Shown here in pieces: positions 6,575 through 16,115 of a stretch of DNA of 33,046 nucleotides. The translations under genes were made by a program, and so were the position numbers. Within the stretch, counting starts at the first letter, position 1. Each line of letters starts with the position of its first letter. Origin of the DNA: an uncultured Rhodospirillales bacterium (GTDB taxonomy: Bacteria; Pseudomonadota; Alphaproteobacteria; ATCC43930; CGMCC-115725); contig CAIXXC010000402.1 in assembly GCA_903923205.1 (NCBI GenBank), positions 1 through 33,046 of the forward strand, written 5' to 3'. The notes under the pieces were generated by a model. The model was not told the origin of the DNA, searched no databases, and was given only the letters and a program-made list of their open reading frames with translations.

Positions 6575-9502
6575 ATGCTTTCCGTTGCCAATGTCCGTAC
6601 CGCGGGCGGCGCCGCCCGCTACTTCGCCGCCGACAACTATTATACGCGCGCCGATGCCGACCGCTCAGGCGAATGGTTCGGCAAAGGTGCAGATCAACTG
6701 GGTCTGTCGGGGGAGGTTGATGCCAAGACCTTCGAAGCAATCCTCAAGGGTTTCCTGCCCGACGGGACCCGCCTCGGCACCGACAAGCGCGAACATCGGG
6801 CTGGCACCGATCTCACGTTCTCGATGCCCAAAAGCTGGTCACTGCTTGCCCTCGTCGGTGGCGACCGGCGACTTCTCGATGCTTACGGCGCAGCGGTCAA
6901 AGAGACGCTGGCCTGGGCCGAACGCAACCTTGCGGAAACGCGGATCGAAGTGCGCGGCAAGGACAAAGCTGTTGCGACCGGAAACCTGACAGTTGCGCTG
7001 TTCATGCACGACACCAACCGCAATCAGGAGCCCAATGCCCATATCCACGCGGTAGTCGCCAACGCCACCCAGGGCCCCGATGGCAAGTGGCGCGCGCTGC
7101 GCAATGACAAGCTGTGGGAACACAACACCCTGCTCAACGCCATGACCATGGCGCGCTTCCGGCTCTCGGTCGAAAAGCTGGGCTATGAGGTGGGGGAGAT
7201 CGGAAAGCACGGCAATTTTGAAGCGGCGGGCGTTCCAAAAGTGGTACGCGACGCCTTCAGTTCGCGCCGTGCCGAGATCGTTTCCGCGCTCGAAGGCATG
7301 AAGACCAGAGGGCTTGCCGCGCGCAACGCGGCCAACCTGATGACCCGCTCAGAAAAGGCAACAATCGAGGACCGCGCTGCCCTCGTTTCTCAATGGCGCG
7401 ACAAAGCGGCGGCGCTTGGCTTTGATCCTGCCAGGGTCATTGCTGCCGCAAACGCTCGCTCTGCCAGTGGACTGGGAGAGGTCGGTAAAGTGACGGCAGT
7501 CGTCCGTGACGCCCTGACGCGAACGAAGGAACTAGCCACTGCTCTTGCCGAGCGTCTGGGCCTAAAGGCCGGTGATCCGCTGGTGCCGCGCGACCTTGCA
7601 CGCAAGTCGCCCGAAGAGGTTGCTGCAATCCATGCCGTGGCCTCGGCTGTACGGCATTTGTCCGAGCGCGAGGCGGCGTTTTCGCGGACCGATTTGTTCC
7701 GCGCGGCGCTGGGCTTTGGTCTCCCCGCCGCCATGCCCGCTATCGAGCGGCGGGTGAGCCAGCTGGTCCGCCAAGGTGAACTGCAACGTGGCACCGGTCC
7801 CGAGCGCGGCATGCTCACGACGACAGCGGCAATCGTCGCCGAGCAGCGTATCGTTGCCGGGGTGGAGGAGGGCAGGGGCAAGGTCGCGCCGATCATCGCT
7901 CCTGATGAAGCCGGGGCACGGCTGCAGGCCCTCTCGCAGTTGAAATATGGCCTGACCTTGAATGCTGGCCAAGAGGCCGCCGGGCGCCTGCTGCTGGGTT
8001 CGAGCAACCGCATCGTGGCGATCCAGGGTGTCGCAGGCGCTGGCAAGAGCACCGTGCTCAAACCGGTCGCGGACATCGTGCGCGAAGAGGGCAAGCCCGT
8101 GCTTGGCCTTGCCGTGCAGAACACGCTGGTCCAGATGCTCGAGCGTGATACGGGCATCCCCTCGATGACTGTCGCGCGGTTTCTGCGCCGCCATCGCGAC
8201 CTGCTTGACGGCACCGATCCCGCTCGCTTCGCCGAAGCCCGCTCCGAAATGAAGGGGGCGGTTATTCTGCTCGATGAGGCCTCGATGGTTGGCAATGCCG
8301 ACAAGGAAAAGCTGGTCCGGCTTGCCAATCTCCTTGAGGTCGATCGCTTGGCCAGCATTGGCGATCGCAAGCAGTTGGGTGCTGTCGATGCGGGCAAACC
8401 CTTCGATGTGATGCAGCGTTCGGGCATCGAAACCGCCACAATGGATACCAACTTGCGTGCGCGAACTGATGATTTGCGCGCGGCGCAGGAGGCGGCACAG
8501 GGCGGGCGTATCGACGAGGCCTTGAAGCATTTGGGAGCTAATGTGGTCGAAGTTCCTGACGGCGCCGCGATCGAGGCCGCAGCGGGATGGTTGGCCCTGA
8601 CGCCTGCCGAGCGGGAGCGCACCACGATCTATGCTTCGGGCCGGACTTTGCGCAGCGAAGTCAATACGGCTGTCCAGACGGGTCTCAAAGCCAATGGCGA
8701 ATTGGGGCAGACCGGCATCAGCCTGGATGTGCTGTCGCGCGTCAACACAACGCGCGAAGAGCTGGGGTATGCCGCCACCTATCGCCCCGGCATGGTCGTC
8801 GAATTCGATCGCGACAACAAGGCGCAAGGGCTGGCAAAGGGGTCGTATTCGGTCACCGACATCGACAGGAAGCGTGGGCTGGTGACGCTGGAACGCTCGG
8901 ACGGCGAACGTGGCATGTTGCGGGTCGATCGGTTGCGTCCGCAAGGCGAATACGATCCACTACGCCTCTACGACGTCAAGCGGCTAGAGCTTCATGCCGG
9001 TGACCGTATTCGTTGGACTGACACCGATCATACACGCGGGCTCATCAATGCGGACCAGGCACGCATCACTGGCATCGATCGGGGCAAAGTCTCGCTCGTA
9101 ACCTCGACCGGCATTGCGCACGAATTGGCAGCGGGCGACCCGATGTTGCGGCGGCTTGATCTGGCTTACGCGCTCAATGCCCACATGGCGCAAGGGCTGA
9201 CTTCCGATCGCGGCATCGCTGTCATGGACAGCCGAGAGCGCAATCTTTCGAACCAGCAGACGTTCCTGGTGACAGTGACCCGGTTGCGCGATGGTCTGAC
9301 GCTGTTCGTCGACAACGCCTCGCGGCTCGAAGCTGCCGTCGCGCGCAACACCGGCATGAAGCGCTCGGCTCTGGAAACCGTCGGGCAACTGCGCGATGCA
9401 GCAGCGTCAGGGCTGGCGAAGGGCACAGCAGAAGCTGCCCCGCAGAAGGAACCACCCGAGCGCGAACGCTCGATCGTCAAGCCGTTCGAGATCGGGATTT
9501 GA
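6575..9502 (+). CDS. MobF-family conjugative relaxase-helicase (TrwC/TraI-like)
   Basis: A 975-aa bifunctional protein: it nicks oriT, stays bound to the 5' end and unwinds the strand during transfer. The N-terminal relaxase shows AARYFAADNYYTRADAD with the tyrosine pairs Tyr16 and Tyr22/Tyr23, then GEWFGKGADQLGL, and the HUH metal motif in HDTNRNQEPNAHIHAVV (His145, His156, His158). The C-terminal half is a RecD-like SF1 helicase: Walker A GVAGAGKST near 485-493, DEAS box ILLDEASM near 563-570, GDRKQLGAVD, and HMAQGLTSDRG near the end. The length is close to TrwC (966 aa). ATG 6575 is chosen over an upstream TTG because GAAAGG lies about nine bases before it and TrwC-type proteins begin at this point. 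The stop is seven bases from that of the convergent repressor gene. Confidence 0.95.
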   Translation: MLSVANVRTAGGAARYFAADNYYTRADADRSGEWFGKGADQLGLSGEVDAKTFEAILKGFLPDGTRLGTDKREHRAGTDLTFSMPKSWSLLALVGGDRRLLDAYGAAVKETLAWAERNLAETRIEVRGKDKAVATGNLTVALFMHDTNRNQEPNAHIHAVVANATQGPDGKWRALRNDKLWEHNTLLNAMTMARFRLSVEKLGYEVGEIGKHGNFEAAGVPKVVRDAFSSRRAEIVSALEGMKTRGLAARNAANLMTRSEKATIEDRAALVSQWRDKAAALGFDPARVIAAANARSASGLGEVGKVTAVVRDALTRTKELATALAERLGLKAGDPLVPRDLARKSPEEVAAIHAVASAVRHLSEREAAFSRTDLFRAALGFGLPAAMPAIERRVSQLVRQGELQRGTGPERGMLTTTAAIVAEQRIVAGVEEGRGKVAPIIAPDEAGARLQALSQLKYGLTLNAGQEAAGRLLLGSSNRIVAIQGVAGAGKSTVLKPVADIVREEGKPVLGLAVQNTLVQMLERDTGIPSMTVARFLRRHRDLLDGTDPARFAEARSEMKGAVILLDEASMVGNADKEKLVRLANLLEVDRLASIGDRKQLGAVDAGKPFDVMQRSGIETATMDTNLRARTDDLRAAQEAAQGGRIDEALKHLGANVVEVPDGAAIEAAAGWLALTPAERERTTIYASGRTLRSEVNTAVQTGLKANGELGQTGISLDVLSRVNTTREELGYAATYRPGMVVEFDRDNKAQGLAKGSYSVTDIDRKRGLVTLERSDGERGMLRVDRLRPQGEYDPLRLYDVKRLELHAGDRIRWTDTDHTRGLINADQARITGIDRGKVSLVTSTGIAHELAAGDPMLRRLDLAYALNAHMAQGLTSDRGIAVMDSRERNLSNQQTFLVTVTRLRDGLTLFVDNASRLEAAVARNTGMKRSALETVGQLRDAAASGLAKGTAEAAPQKEPPERERSIVKPFEIGI

Positions 9503-9508
9503 TGGTGC

Positions 9509-10150
9509 TCAGATCGCGCGGCCGAACCAAAGCACCCGGCCGACGATATTGATCGAGCGCCGATCAAGGCCCTGCCAACTGGGATAGGCGTCGTTGTCGC
9601 TCACCACCGAAATCTTGCGGCCCTGTGGTTCGATCGCGACCCGTTTGACGTTGAGCGCCCCGTCCATGCGCAGCACGTAGATCCCGTCACGCAGCCGCGT
9701 CTGCTCGTCCGACACGTCGACCAGCACTTCGTCACCGTCGTGGAGGGTCGGCTCCATCGAGTCGCCGTTCACCTTGATGATCGACAAATTCGCCGGCTTG
9801 GCCTGGGTAAGCCTGCGCAGCCATTTGTCATCGAACCCGAATTGGCCAGCCCTGGCTTCTGATCCGGCCACTGCGCCATGGCCCGCGGAAGCTTCGACGT
9901 CGAGCACCGGGATCTGCACCAGTTCGACGATCGGACCAGAATAGGACGTTGGACCGCCGAGCACAGCTTCATCAACCCCGAAAAACTGCGCCAGGATCTG
10001 CCGGTCCCGCTCGTCGAGATAGCGCGGGCTGCCTTTGCGGATATACTGCTGGATATAGGATACGTTGCGGCCCAGGAGCCGCGAAATTGACGAGTAGTTG
10101 CATCCGCGCCTGCGGATCAGTTCGTCGAGCGTTGCGCGTGGATCATCCAT
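9509..10150 (-). CDS. S24-family transcriptional repressor (HTH plus LexA/CI-like peptidase domain)
   Basis: A 213-aa regulator. Residues about 5-65 form a helix-turn-helix (SSISRLLGRNVSYIQQYIRKG). A linker holds an Ala89-Gly90 pair (EASAGHGAV) suitable for self-cleavage. The C-terminal S24 domain has VNGDSMEPTLHDGDE with nucleophile Ser131 and LNVKRV with Lys169, so the catalytic dyad is intact. Such repressors are inactivated by RecA-stimulated autocleavage after DNA damage (family knowledge). AGGA lies about eight bases before the ATG. A palindromic array just upstream (10169-10194) is probably its own operator. It sits tail-to-tail with the relaxase gene, a natural controller of the element; target promoters elsewhere were not identified. 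Confidence 0.9.
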   Translation of the reverse strand: MDDPRATLDELIRRRGCNYSSISRLLGRNVSYIQQYIRKGSPRYLDERDRQILAQFFGVDEAVLGGPTSYSGPIVELVQIPVLDVEASAGHGAVAGSEARAGQFGFDDKWLRRLTQAKPANLSIIKVNGDSMEPTLHDGDEVLVDVSDEQTRLRDGIYVLRMDGALNVKRVAIEPQGRKISVVSDNDAYPSWQGLDRRSINIVGRVLWFGRAI

Positions 10151-10168
10151 GGTTGCATTCCTGCGAGG

Positions 10169-10194
10169 CTAGGATTTTATCCTAGGGCTAGGAA
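10169..10194. promoter_or_regulatory. Operator array of the S24 repressor
   Basis: CTAGGAT (10169-10175) and ATCCTAG (10179-10185) form a perfect 7-bp palindrome around TTT, and a third half-site, CTAGGAA, follows at 10188-10194. The array lies 19 bases upstream of the repressor start and overlaps the place where its promoter must be. Stacked half-sites like this fit cooperative LexA/CI-type binding and autorepression. It may also affect the divergent gene at 10351. Confidence 0.65.
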
Positions 10195-10350
10195 TCGTCC
10201 TTAAATAGAACGAAAAGGGAACGCAAGAAGGATTTGAAGGTCGCACGGGTGGTTGATTTTGGCATAAGGAATGGCACTGCCAGCGGGATCACTTGTCAGA
10301 TTTGACTCGACAGATTTCGTAAAGCAGAAATCAAGTTTCGACGAGAGGGG

Positions 10351-13266
10351 ATGATCGAGGACATGCTAACCATGGGCGAAATCGACAGTCTCGAGCGGCA
10401 GCTTAAGAAGGCAGCAGTCTCCTTGAATAAAAAGAAAATGATTGATGTGACGCTGCTCGAGATTATCGATGAATCGATGGTGTGGCCCATGTCATTTGAG
10501 GATCTCGCACCGATTACTGCCAACCACGGTATCGACAATCTTATAAGCCGAGCACCACTCTTCATTTGCGCAGTCGCCACCGAGATCGGCTTTCGCTTCG
10601 AAGGCGTTGGCACAGTTTTTTGGGCGAAGTTTGCAGATGCGCTCGGAGTCCCCGTAACGCTCGTTCAGCGTCAGAAAATTGCTGAGCAATTTGAAGTGCA
10701 GGCACAACGCTTTTCTCTAGCTAGACCAAGCGAGAGTAAATTTAGCAGTCATTTTTCAATAATCGCTTGGCCAATTGCAAACGCGCTTTTGCCGATCGAC
10801 CTAGTCGGTCCGGTTAGTCGACTCATGGCGCGCGCTCCAATTGCGTCACTTCCTGGTCCGGGACGAGATGTCAATTTCGCCACCTTACGCGCATGGGCAA
10901 GCGCCGCTGAAGGTGCCCGACTGACTGACTGGCTACGGTTTGAGGGTCCGACTACCCGCGTTTTAACTTCACTTTTGACTGACAACCGAGGATCAATGCT
11001 GTCGCAAACAAGCTATAATCGGTTGCGTGATGCTGTTGGAATGAACACCGAAGCATTTTTTGCTACGCGTACGGCCCGGCTGCGAAATCGGACGATCAAA
11101 GCCGGATCGAAAGCCGAGCAAAGTTCTGGCCGTTTGTTGCTGACGCGCGATACGACGGGAGTCCGTCTCTTCGTGACTTGGCCAGCTCTTCCGCCCGCAC
11201 TGTTTGAAGAAGCGCGAGGAATAGCGCGTTCAGCGGGGTGGCGACCGCGTTTATGGGGCAAGGGCTCACTACTCCACCCAGACAACGCACTTGGTCCTGG
11301 ACCCTTCGCTTTGGAACTCGGCTCGGCTCCCCAACAAGACGAAGCCTCATATCCGAACGTTGCCGATTTGTTTGGAGTTGGCAGCGATATCACTGCCGCA
11401 CTCGCGGCGCGGATGATCGACTGGACGCCGGATTTGGTGTTCGAGCCAAGCGAGGATCGAACCCGAGCGGAGCAGAAAGTCAACCTACCTAGCAGCTCAA
11501 TCGGTACGTTTTGGGTTGCAACGCGCAACCAGATGTCGATCCTAACGGCGTTGCGAAAGGTCGGCGAAGCGTGTGGGTACTCTATCTATGAAGCTGATCT
11601 TGCCCTAAATGGGGATCGTGAACTCCTTATCCGAGCTAGCTTGCTGGGCAACGAAACCCGTATGATGCTTGCGCGCCATCCGATCGACGCCATCGGTGCC
11701 GACCTGGGTGTGGTGCGATCTAATCGGCCATTTCTCTTCTTTAGGGAGGGAAAGGACATGGCAAACAGCGCGCCACAAAAGCTGACAACCGGGGGGCGAA
11801 TTGGCGCAGTTCCCGGCGTGGCTGGTTCACCGGGAGTTCGCGCTGAGGCCGCAATCCCTGCGACCGAGAGCATCGTCGATCTCTTGCTTTTCGAACGCGA
11901 TAACGCGTTTGAAGCCCTTGTCGAACGCCGGTTGCAACTTCGCGTCGAAAGCCCGTCACCCCTTGTGAACGTAGTAATTACTGCCGATCTCGAAATCGAC
12001 GGGGCGCTGGTCGCGCGGGGACGCGCCTTGTTAGCATTGCTGCCAACCACGGTGAGTGCTGCATCGACGTTGCTTGCGCCGCTCTATGCGGATTCGATCC
12101 GGGCAAAGTTACTTGAGACCGGCAGAGGACGTTTACGCATTATCGTCGGTCATTCGGCTCAAATTGAGATTGCTCTCGCGCGGGCTCCTGCATCGGTTGA
12201 CTGGAGTGGTTCGCTGCCAGAATTAATCGGTGCTGAGATGTCGTCGGTCTTGGTTGGCTCGACCGCTCACACACCGCATCGCTTCTTGCCGGAGAAGGCA
12301 ATTTCGACGCCGACGCGCGGGGTTTACGCCTTTGGCCTTAAGCTGCCAGACGGTCGGATGGCCGATCCGCTCATGCTGCTGACTTCGGATACCTTCGACT
12401 ATGGCGATTTCACTGCCCATTTCGGCGACGATCTAGGATCTCGGCGGATGTTCGATCACGGTAAGGGCGTCGGGGAAATCGCACGAGCGCGTGTTGCGTG
12501 GGCCCGCGCAATTTGCACGTCATTGTCCGCAATTGCTGCAAAGACCCGGGTAGTGCGTCAGTTCGACGAGCCATTGGTTATCGACCTCTGCGGACGGCCA
12601 TGGTCATTGTCTGAGGCGCGAATCAAAGATCGACCAACCGACCCCCATGCAGCGCTATGGCAGGTAGCACTCGATCGCGGTCTTGCTCTCCTCCCCGATC
12701 AGGCCAAAAACCGCTACAGCGCCGATTTTGGCAAGGAATTTGCTGTTCACGCGCGTATCATGGACCCAGAGTGGGGAACTGCAAATGGCGTTCCAGTCGA
12801 TGGCGCAATGGATGACGCTCTCAACGCCGCATTTTCTAAGGTATTGTCGAAGCTTCATGAGCGTGGGCTCCTGTTAGATGTCGAAGATGATTTTGATTTC
12901 GGTTCGCCTGCGGAGGACTGGGATGCTGCAGCTGCGAGCGCGCTGAAAATCATTGAACTCCCCCCGCTCACCAAACTGCTGGCGCCAAGCGATGGCGCAC
13001 GGCAACTTGCTGAGCGTTCTTATTCTCATGTTGGCATTGCCGAACTGGCGGAAGACCTCGCCGCTTGGACCAAAGCTTGGGCGCTGCCCCGTGGGCAACT
13101 ATCACCTGAAGTGGCGGCTAGTGCGCTGCAACTCTGGCTATCTCCCGCCTCCTGCGATGGTGTTGATGCCGCGATCCATGTTCTGGCCAGCGACCCATTT
13201 GTCGCCCGCGCGACGCGCTATGCCGCAATCCGCCTCAATCCGAGCTACGTCGAGGTCGCCCAATGA
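10351..13266 (+). CDS. Large protein of unknown family, first gene of the SNF2 pair
   Basis: A 971-aa soluble protein that I cannot assign. There is no P-loop, no obvious nuclease motif and no membrane segment. The N-terminal 60 residues are lysine-rich and encoded with A+T-richer codons than the transfer genes. The middle is a mix of strands and helices with an acidic patch (VEDDFDFGSPAEDWD) near residue 850. The first ATG (10351) has GAGAGGGG directly against it, which is too close; ATGs at 10363 and 10372 are equally possible starts. The stop overlaps the start of the next gene in ATGA, so the two are translationally coupled and likely form a complex. Large partners of this kind accompany helicases in defence systems, for example DruH or DrmD neighbours, but no homology is claimed. 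Confidence 0.75.
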   Translation: MIEDMLTMGEIDSLERQLKKAAVSLNKKKMIDVTLLEIIDESMVWPMSFEDLAPITANHGIDNLISRAPLFICAVATEIGFRFEGVGTVFWAKFADALGVPVTLVQRQKIAEQFEVQAQRFSLARPSESKFSSHFSIIAWPIANALLPIDLVGPVSRLMARAPIASLPGPGRDVNFATLRAWASAAEGARLTDWLRFEGPTTRVLTSLLTDNRGSMLSQTSYNRLRDAVGMNTEAFFATRTARLRNRTIKAGSKAEQSSGRLLLTRDTTGVRLFVTWPALPPALFEEARGIARSAGWRPRLWGKGSLLHPDNALGPGPFALELGSAPQQDEASYPNVADLFGVGSDITAALAARMIDWTPDLVFEPSEDRTRAEQKVNLPSSSIGTFWVATRNQMSILTALRKVGEACGYSIYEADLALNGDRELLIRASLLGNETRMMLARHPIDAIGADLGVVRSNRPFLFFREGKDMANSAPQKLTTGGRIGAVPGVAGSPGVRAEAAIPATESIVDLLLFERDNAFEALVERRLQLRVESPSPLVNVVITADLEIDGALVARGRALLALLPTTVSAASTLLAPLYADSIRAKLLETGRGRLRIIVGHSAQIEIALARAPASVDWSGSLPELIGAEMSSVLVGSTAHTPHRFLPEKAISTPTRGVYAFGLKLPDGRMADPLMLLTSDTFDYGDFTAHFGDDLGSRRMFDHGKGVGEIARARVAWARAICTSLSAIAAKTRVVRQFDEPLVIDLCGRPWSLSEARIKDRPTDPHAALWQVALDRGLALLPDQAKNRYSADFGKEFAVHARIMDPEWGTANGVPVDGAMDDALNAAFSKVLSKLHERGLLLDVEDDFDFGSPAEDWDAAAASALKIIELPPLTKLLAPSDGARQLAERSYSHVGIAELAEDLAAWTKAWALPRGQLSPEVAASALQLWLSPASCDGVDAAIHVLASDPFVARATRYAAIRLNPSYVEVAQ

Positions 13267-16115
13267 GCGATTTCCATCGCGTCCTGCTTGGGCTTCACGC
13301 CGGTGCCCGGCGGGTGGACCGGGACCAGGCTTTGCTTGGCGCGCTGGGTGTCGGAGCCTTTGCTTATGTCCATCAGATCGACAGCGTCCACCGCATGCTT
13401 ACAGGAACTGTATGCCGCTGGCTGCTCGCCGATGAAGTCGGTCTCGGCAAGACAGTGCAGGCAATCATGGTCATGCGCGCGCTTGCAGCGCAGAGCCCGC
13501 GACCGCTGACTGCTGCACTGGTTGTGCCGGACGATCTGGTCGGGCAATGGGAGGAAGAGCTGCTGTGCAGGGGACATGCGCTAGCGCTCGAAAGCGGCGA
13601 ACAGGGTGCGGTCGCTGGAAATCTTGTGCTGCGGCTGTGTCGTCCCAGTCGCCTGCTAGCCGGTGGCAAGATTGTCGCTGACAGGATCGATTTGCTGCTG
13701 GTCGATGAGTTCACCAAGCTCCAAGTGCAGATACGCGAGGATCTGATCGTCGCCGCACGAACTATACCCAACCTGATCGCAATGACCGCGACGCCTGCAC
13801 TCCATGACAAGCGGCAACGTCGGGAACTCATGCGACTGCTCGAACCCGAAGCGGACCGAATTGCGCGTGCCGAGAGCCGAGACGTTCTTGACGTACTGGC
13901 GGAGCGCGAGGTCGCGGCTCACGCGGCTCACGCGGCAGATCTGCAGGACGCGGGCAAGCGGCGTGCGATCGAGGAAAGCCATGGTCTCTACCGTCGACTT
14001 ATCCGCACAGCGCGCGACGATTATCCCAACGCGCTTCCCAAGCGGGTATATCAACCGATAAAATTGTCGCCGACCGATGGCGATGCCGAGCGCGCTCGAT
14101 CGACGAGGGGTTATCTTGAGGCAGCTCGAACGAGCAACCTTAACATCGACCGCAAAGCGCTTCTTCAGGTTTCGGGTCGCAGTCCACATTCACTGCGACG
14201 TCGTTTGAGCACTCTGCGGCGGACTACACCTGAACTGCAGGAAGCATGGCAGCTAATCACTACATGCCTCCGCGATGAACCTGGCGATGCGAAGCTTGAC
14301 GCTTTGATCGATCATCTGCGTGACCTAAATTTCGAACACCCCGACCGGCGTGTGGTAATTGTTGCCGAGGATGATCCTACGACGGATTATCTGAGCGAAG
14401 CTATTGAGAAACTGACCGACATGGAAGTCGCAAGAAAGCGGCGGACCAGCACGGCGGCAGACGAATTGGAGGTTCAAATCACCCTCCTCAAGGATGCCCT
14501 CGACGATTTCATTAGTGGCCAAGCCAAAGTGCTAGTGGCGTCCGAAGCAGCACGCGAAGGGCATAATCTGCAATTTGCAGATGAGATTATCTTTTTCGCT
14601 CTGCCCTGGTCTCCTCCAGACATCCAACAATGGATCGGCCGTATCGACCGACTTGGCACAAAGGGGCTTCCCGCTAACCGTCGAATTGCGATCACGCCGA
14701 TCGTGGTCGAGGGTTCAATTGAGCATAATATCCTTGGAGTCCTCGAAAGTACTGGTGTTTTCTTGCGCAGCGAAGTGTTCGACGAATCAGAATGGGAAGA
14801 GATCAGCGACGCGATCGGTGCGGCTGTTAATGGCGTGACGGGTGCGAGTTGGGGCGATGCTGAACGGCAGGCCAAAACGCTTGGTGCCGCTTATAACGAA
14901 TGGCTAGAAGCGACCATCCTGCCGCCTTCACCGCGCACTGTCCTCGCTCTTAAATTTGAGACCGCGTTGCGCTGTCGACCCTATGCCGCACCGACGCTTG
15001 ATTTTGGTGATGATAGGTGGAACTGGTTTCAGGCGCGGGAGCGTGCCGTCGAAGTGATGATCAAACTTGCACGCGAGGATGTTCTGGACGTGCGCAATGG
15101 CCACTGTGGCGACCAGCGGTTCAAGACCATGTGGTACAAGACAAAGCCTGAGCCAGGTGAACTGATCATCCCTGACCTAGATCCACAAGGCAGTTGGCAC
15201 CTCCAAGCTTATATCACGCGCCGTTCCGAAATCGAATGCCCACCGCGACCCTACGTAGTAAAGCAGGGCAAGCGTTCACTGCGGTTCTTCGACCATGGCT
15301 GTGGCATTCACGATGGTGCCGTCGCCGCCTTCGAGGCTAAGGCACCCGCTACCGATATCACATCCGAATTTACAATCGAATACCCCATCGGCCATCCTGC
15401 ACTGCTTTGGGAAGGTCGCAGAGTGCTGTTCGCGACGAGCGAGGTTGATCTGCGAGGTGCACTTGCTTTCGATGCCGAGACGATCTTGGGCACCAGCGAC
15501 GAAACGGCATCGAGGCCTGAGCGGGACGCGCGAGCTAGCGTAATTCGTACCGCACTTGCTCAATTTCAGGCGGATCGTCGTTGGCTGATCGATCTGGCTC
15601 CGCCCGAAATGGTATTCGCGACAATGGTTGAAGATGGCGATGAAATGGTGGTCGCAGACGCGGCAGCGGCTCTCCTCGCGCCCTTCCATGATGGGGTCGG
15701 TGTTCGCCAGTTGCCACGCCGACGCTCGATGCTGTCTGAACCGAAGCTCAAAGCAGCCCGGAATGCCGTCACGCGCGAACTCAACCGGATCGGGGGAGTG
15801 TATTTCGCCCGTGCGCTCAAGGCAGTCAGGCAGCAGTCCGGTGCACGGCTATTCGCAAGTCAAGCTGAAGCTGACAACCTGATCGACGCTGCGCGTGCTG
15901 AGCTTAAGGCGGCGGACCTCGCCGAGGTTCCTGCGGAGATAAAGCGGGCGGGCAAACGCGGCGCGGATCTGATGCTTGAACTGACATACGCCGCATGGAA
16001 CGCCCGGGCCGCAAGGCTTGAAGGTGTCGAAACTGCGCTCGGTGATGTCGCTTCGCTGAAGCAGCCGAAGTTTTTCTGGGTCATTCCCAGATCGGTTAAC
16101 GCGCCAAACCCATGA
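13263..16115 (+). CDS. SNF2/RapA-type superfamily 2 ATPase
   Basis: A 950-aa SF2 motor. Lobe 1: CRWLLADEVGLGKTVQAI with Walker A DEVGLGKT at 57-64, LVVPDDLVGQWEEEL (motif Ia), a Walker B box LLLVDEFT at 145-151 (DEFT where most relatives have DEAH or DECH), and IAMTATP (motif III) at 173-178. Lobe 2: LVASEAAREGHNLQFAD and PDIQQWIGRIDRLG (motifs V and VI) near 420-462. The GHNLQFAD/GRIDRLG form is typical of the RapA/DrmD/DpdE branch. About 480 residues after the motor are unassigned. It is coupled to the previous gene by ATGA. It probably translocates on double-stranded DNA as part of a defence complex. Its 3' end overlaps that of the opposing gene by 20 bases. Confidence 0.88.
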   Translation: MSDFHRVLLGLHAGARRVDRDQALLGALGVGAFAYVHQIDSVHRMLTGTVCRWLLADEVGLGKTVQAIMVMRALAAQSPRPLTAALVVPDDLVGQWEEELLCRGHALALESGEQGAVAGNLVLRLCRPSRLLAGGKIVADRIDLLLVDEFTKLQVQIREDLIVAARTIPNLIAMTATPALHDKRQRRELMRLLEPEADRIARAESRDVLDVLAEREVAAHAAHAADLQDAGKRRAIEESHGLYRRLIRTARDDYPNALPKRVYQPIKLSPTDGDAERARSTRGYLEAARTSNLNIDRKALLQVSGRSPHSLRRRLSTLRRTTPELQEAWQLITTCLRDEPGDAKLDALIDHLRDLNFEHPDRRVVIVAEDDPTTDYLSEAIEKLTDMEVARKRRTSTAADELEVQITLLKDALDDFISGQAKVLVASEAAREGHNLQFADEIIFFALPWSPPDIQQWIGRIDRLGTKGLPANRRIAITPIVVEGSIEHNILGVLESTGVFLRSEVFDESEWEEISDAIGAAVNGVTGASWGDAERQAKTLGAAYNEWLEATILPPSPRTVLALKFETALRCRPYAAPTLDFGDDRWNWFQARERAVEVMIKLAREDVLDVRNGHCGDQRFKTMWYKTKPEPGELIIPDLDPQGSWHLQAYITRRSEIECPPRPYVVKQGKRSLRFFDHGCGIHDGAVAAFEAKAPATDITSEFTIEYPIGHPALLWEGRRVLFATSEVDLRGALAFDAETILGTSDETASRPERDARASVIRTALAQFQADRRWLIDLAPPEMVFATMVEDGDEMVVADAAAALLAPFHDGVGVRQLPRRRSMLSEPKLKAARNAVTRELNRIGGVYFARALKAVRQQSGARLFASQAEADNLIDAARAELKAADLAEVPAEIKRAGKRGADLMLELTYAAWNARAARLEGVETALGDVASLKQPKFFWVIPRSVNAPNP

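Noticed and set aside
7390-8944. 411-aa and 460-aa minus-strand frames inside the relaxase gene
   Set aside because: Antisense shadows; the plus strand shows intact relaxase and helicase motifs.
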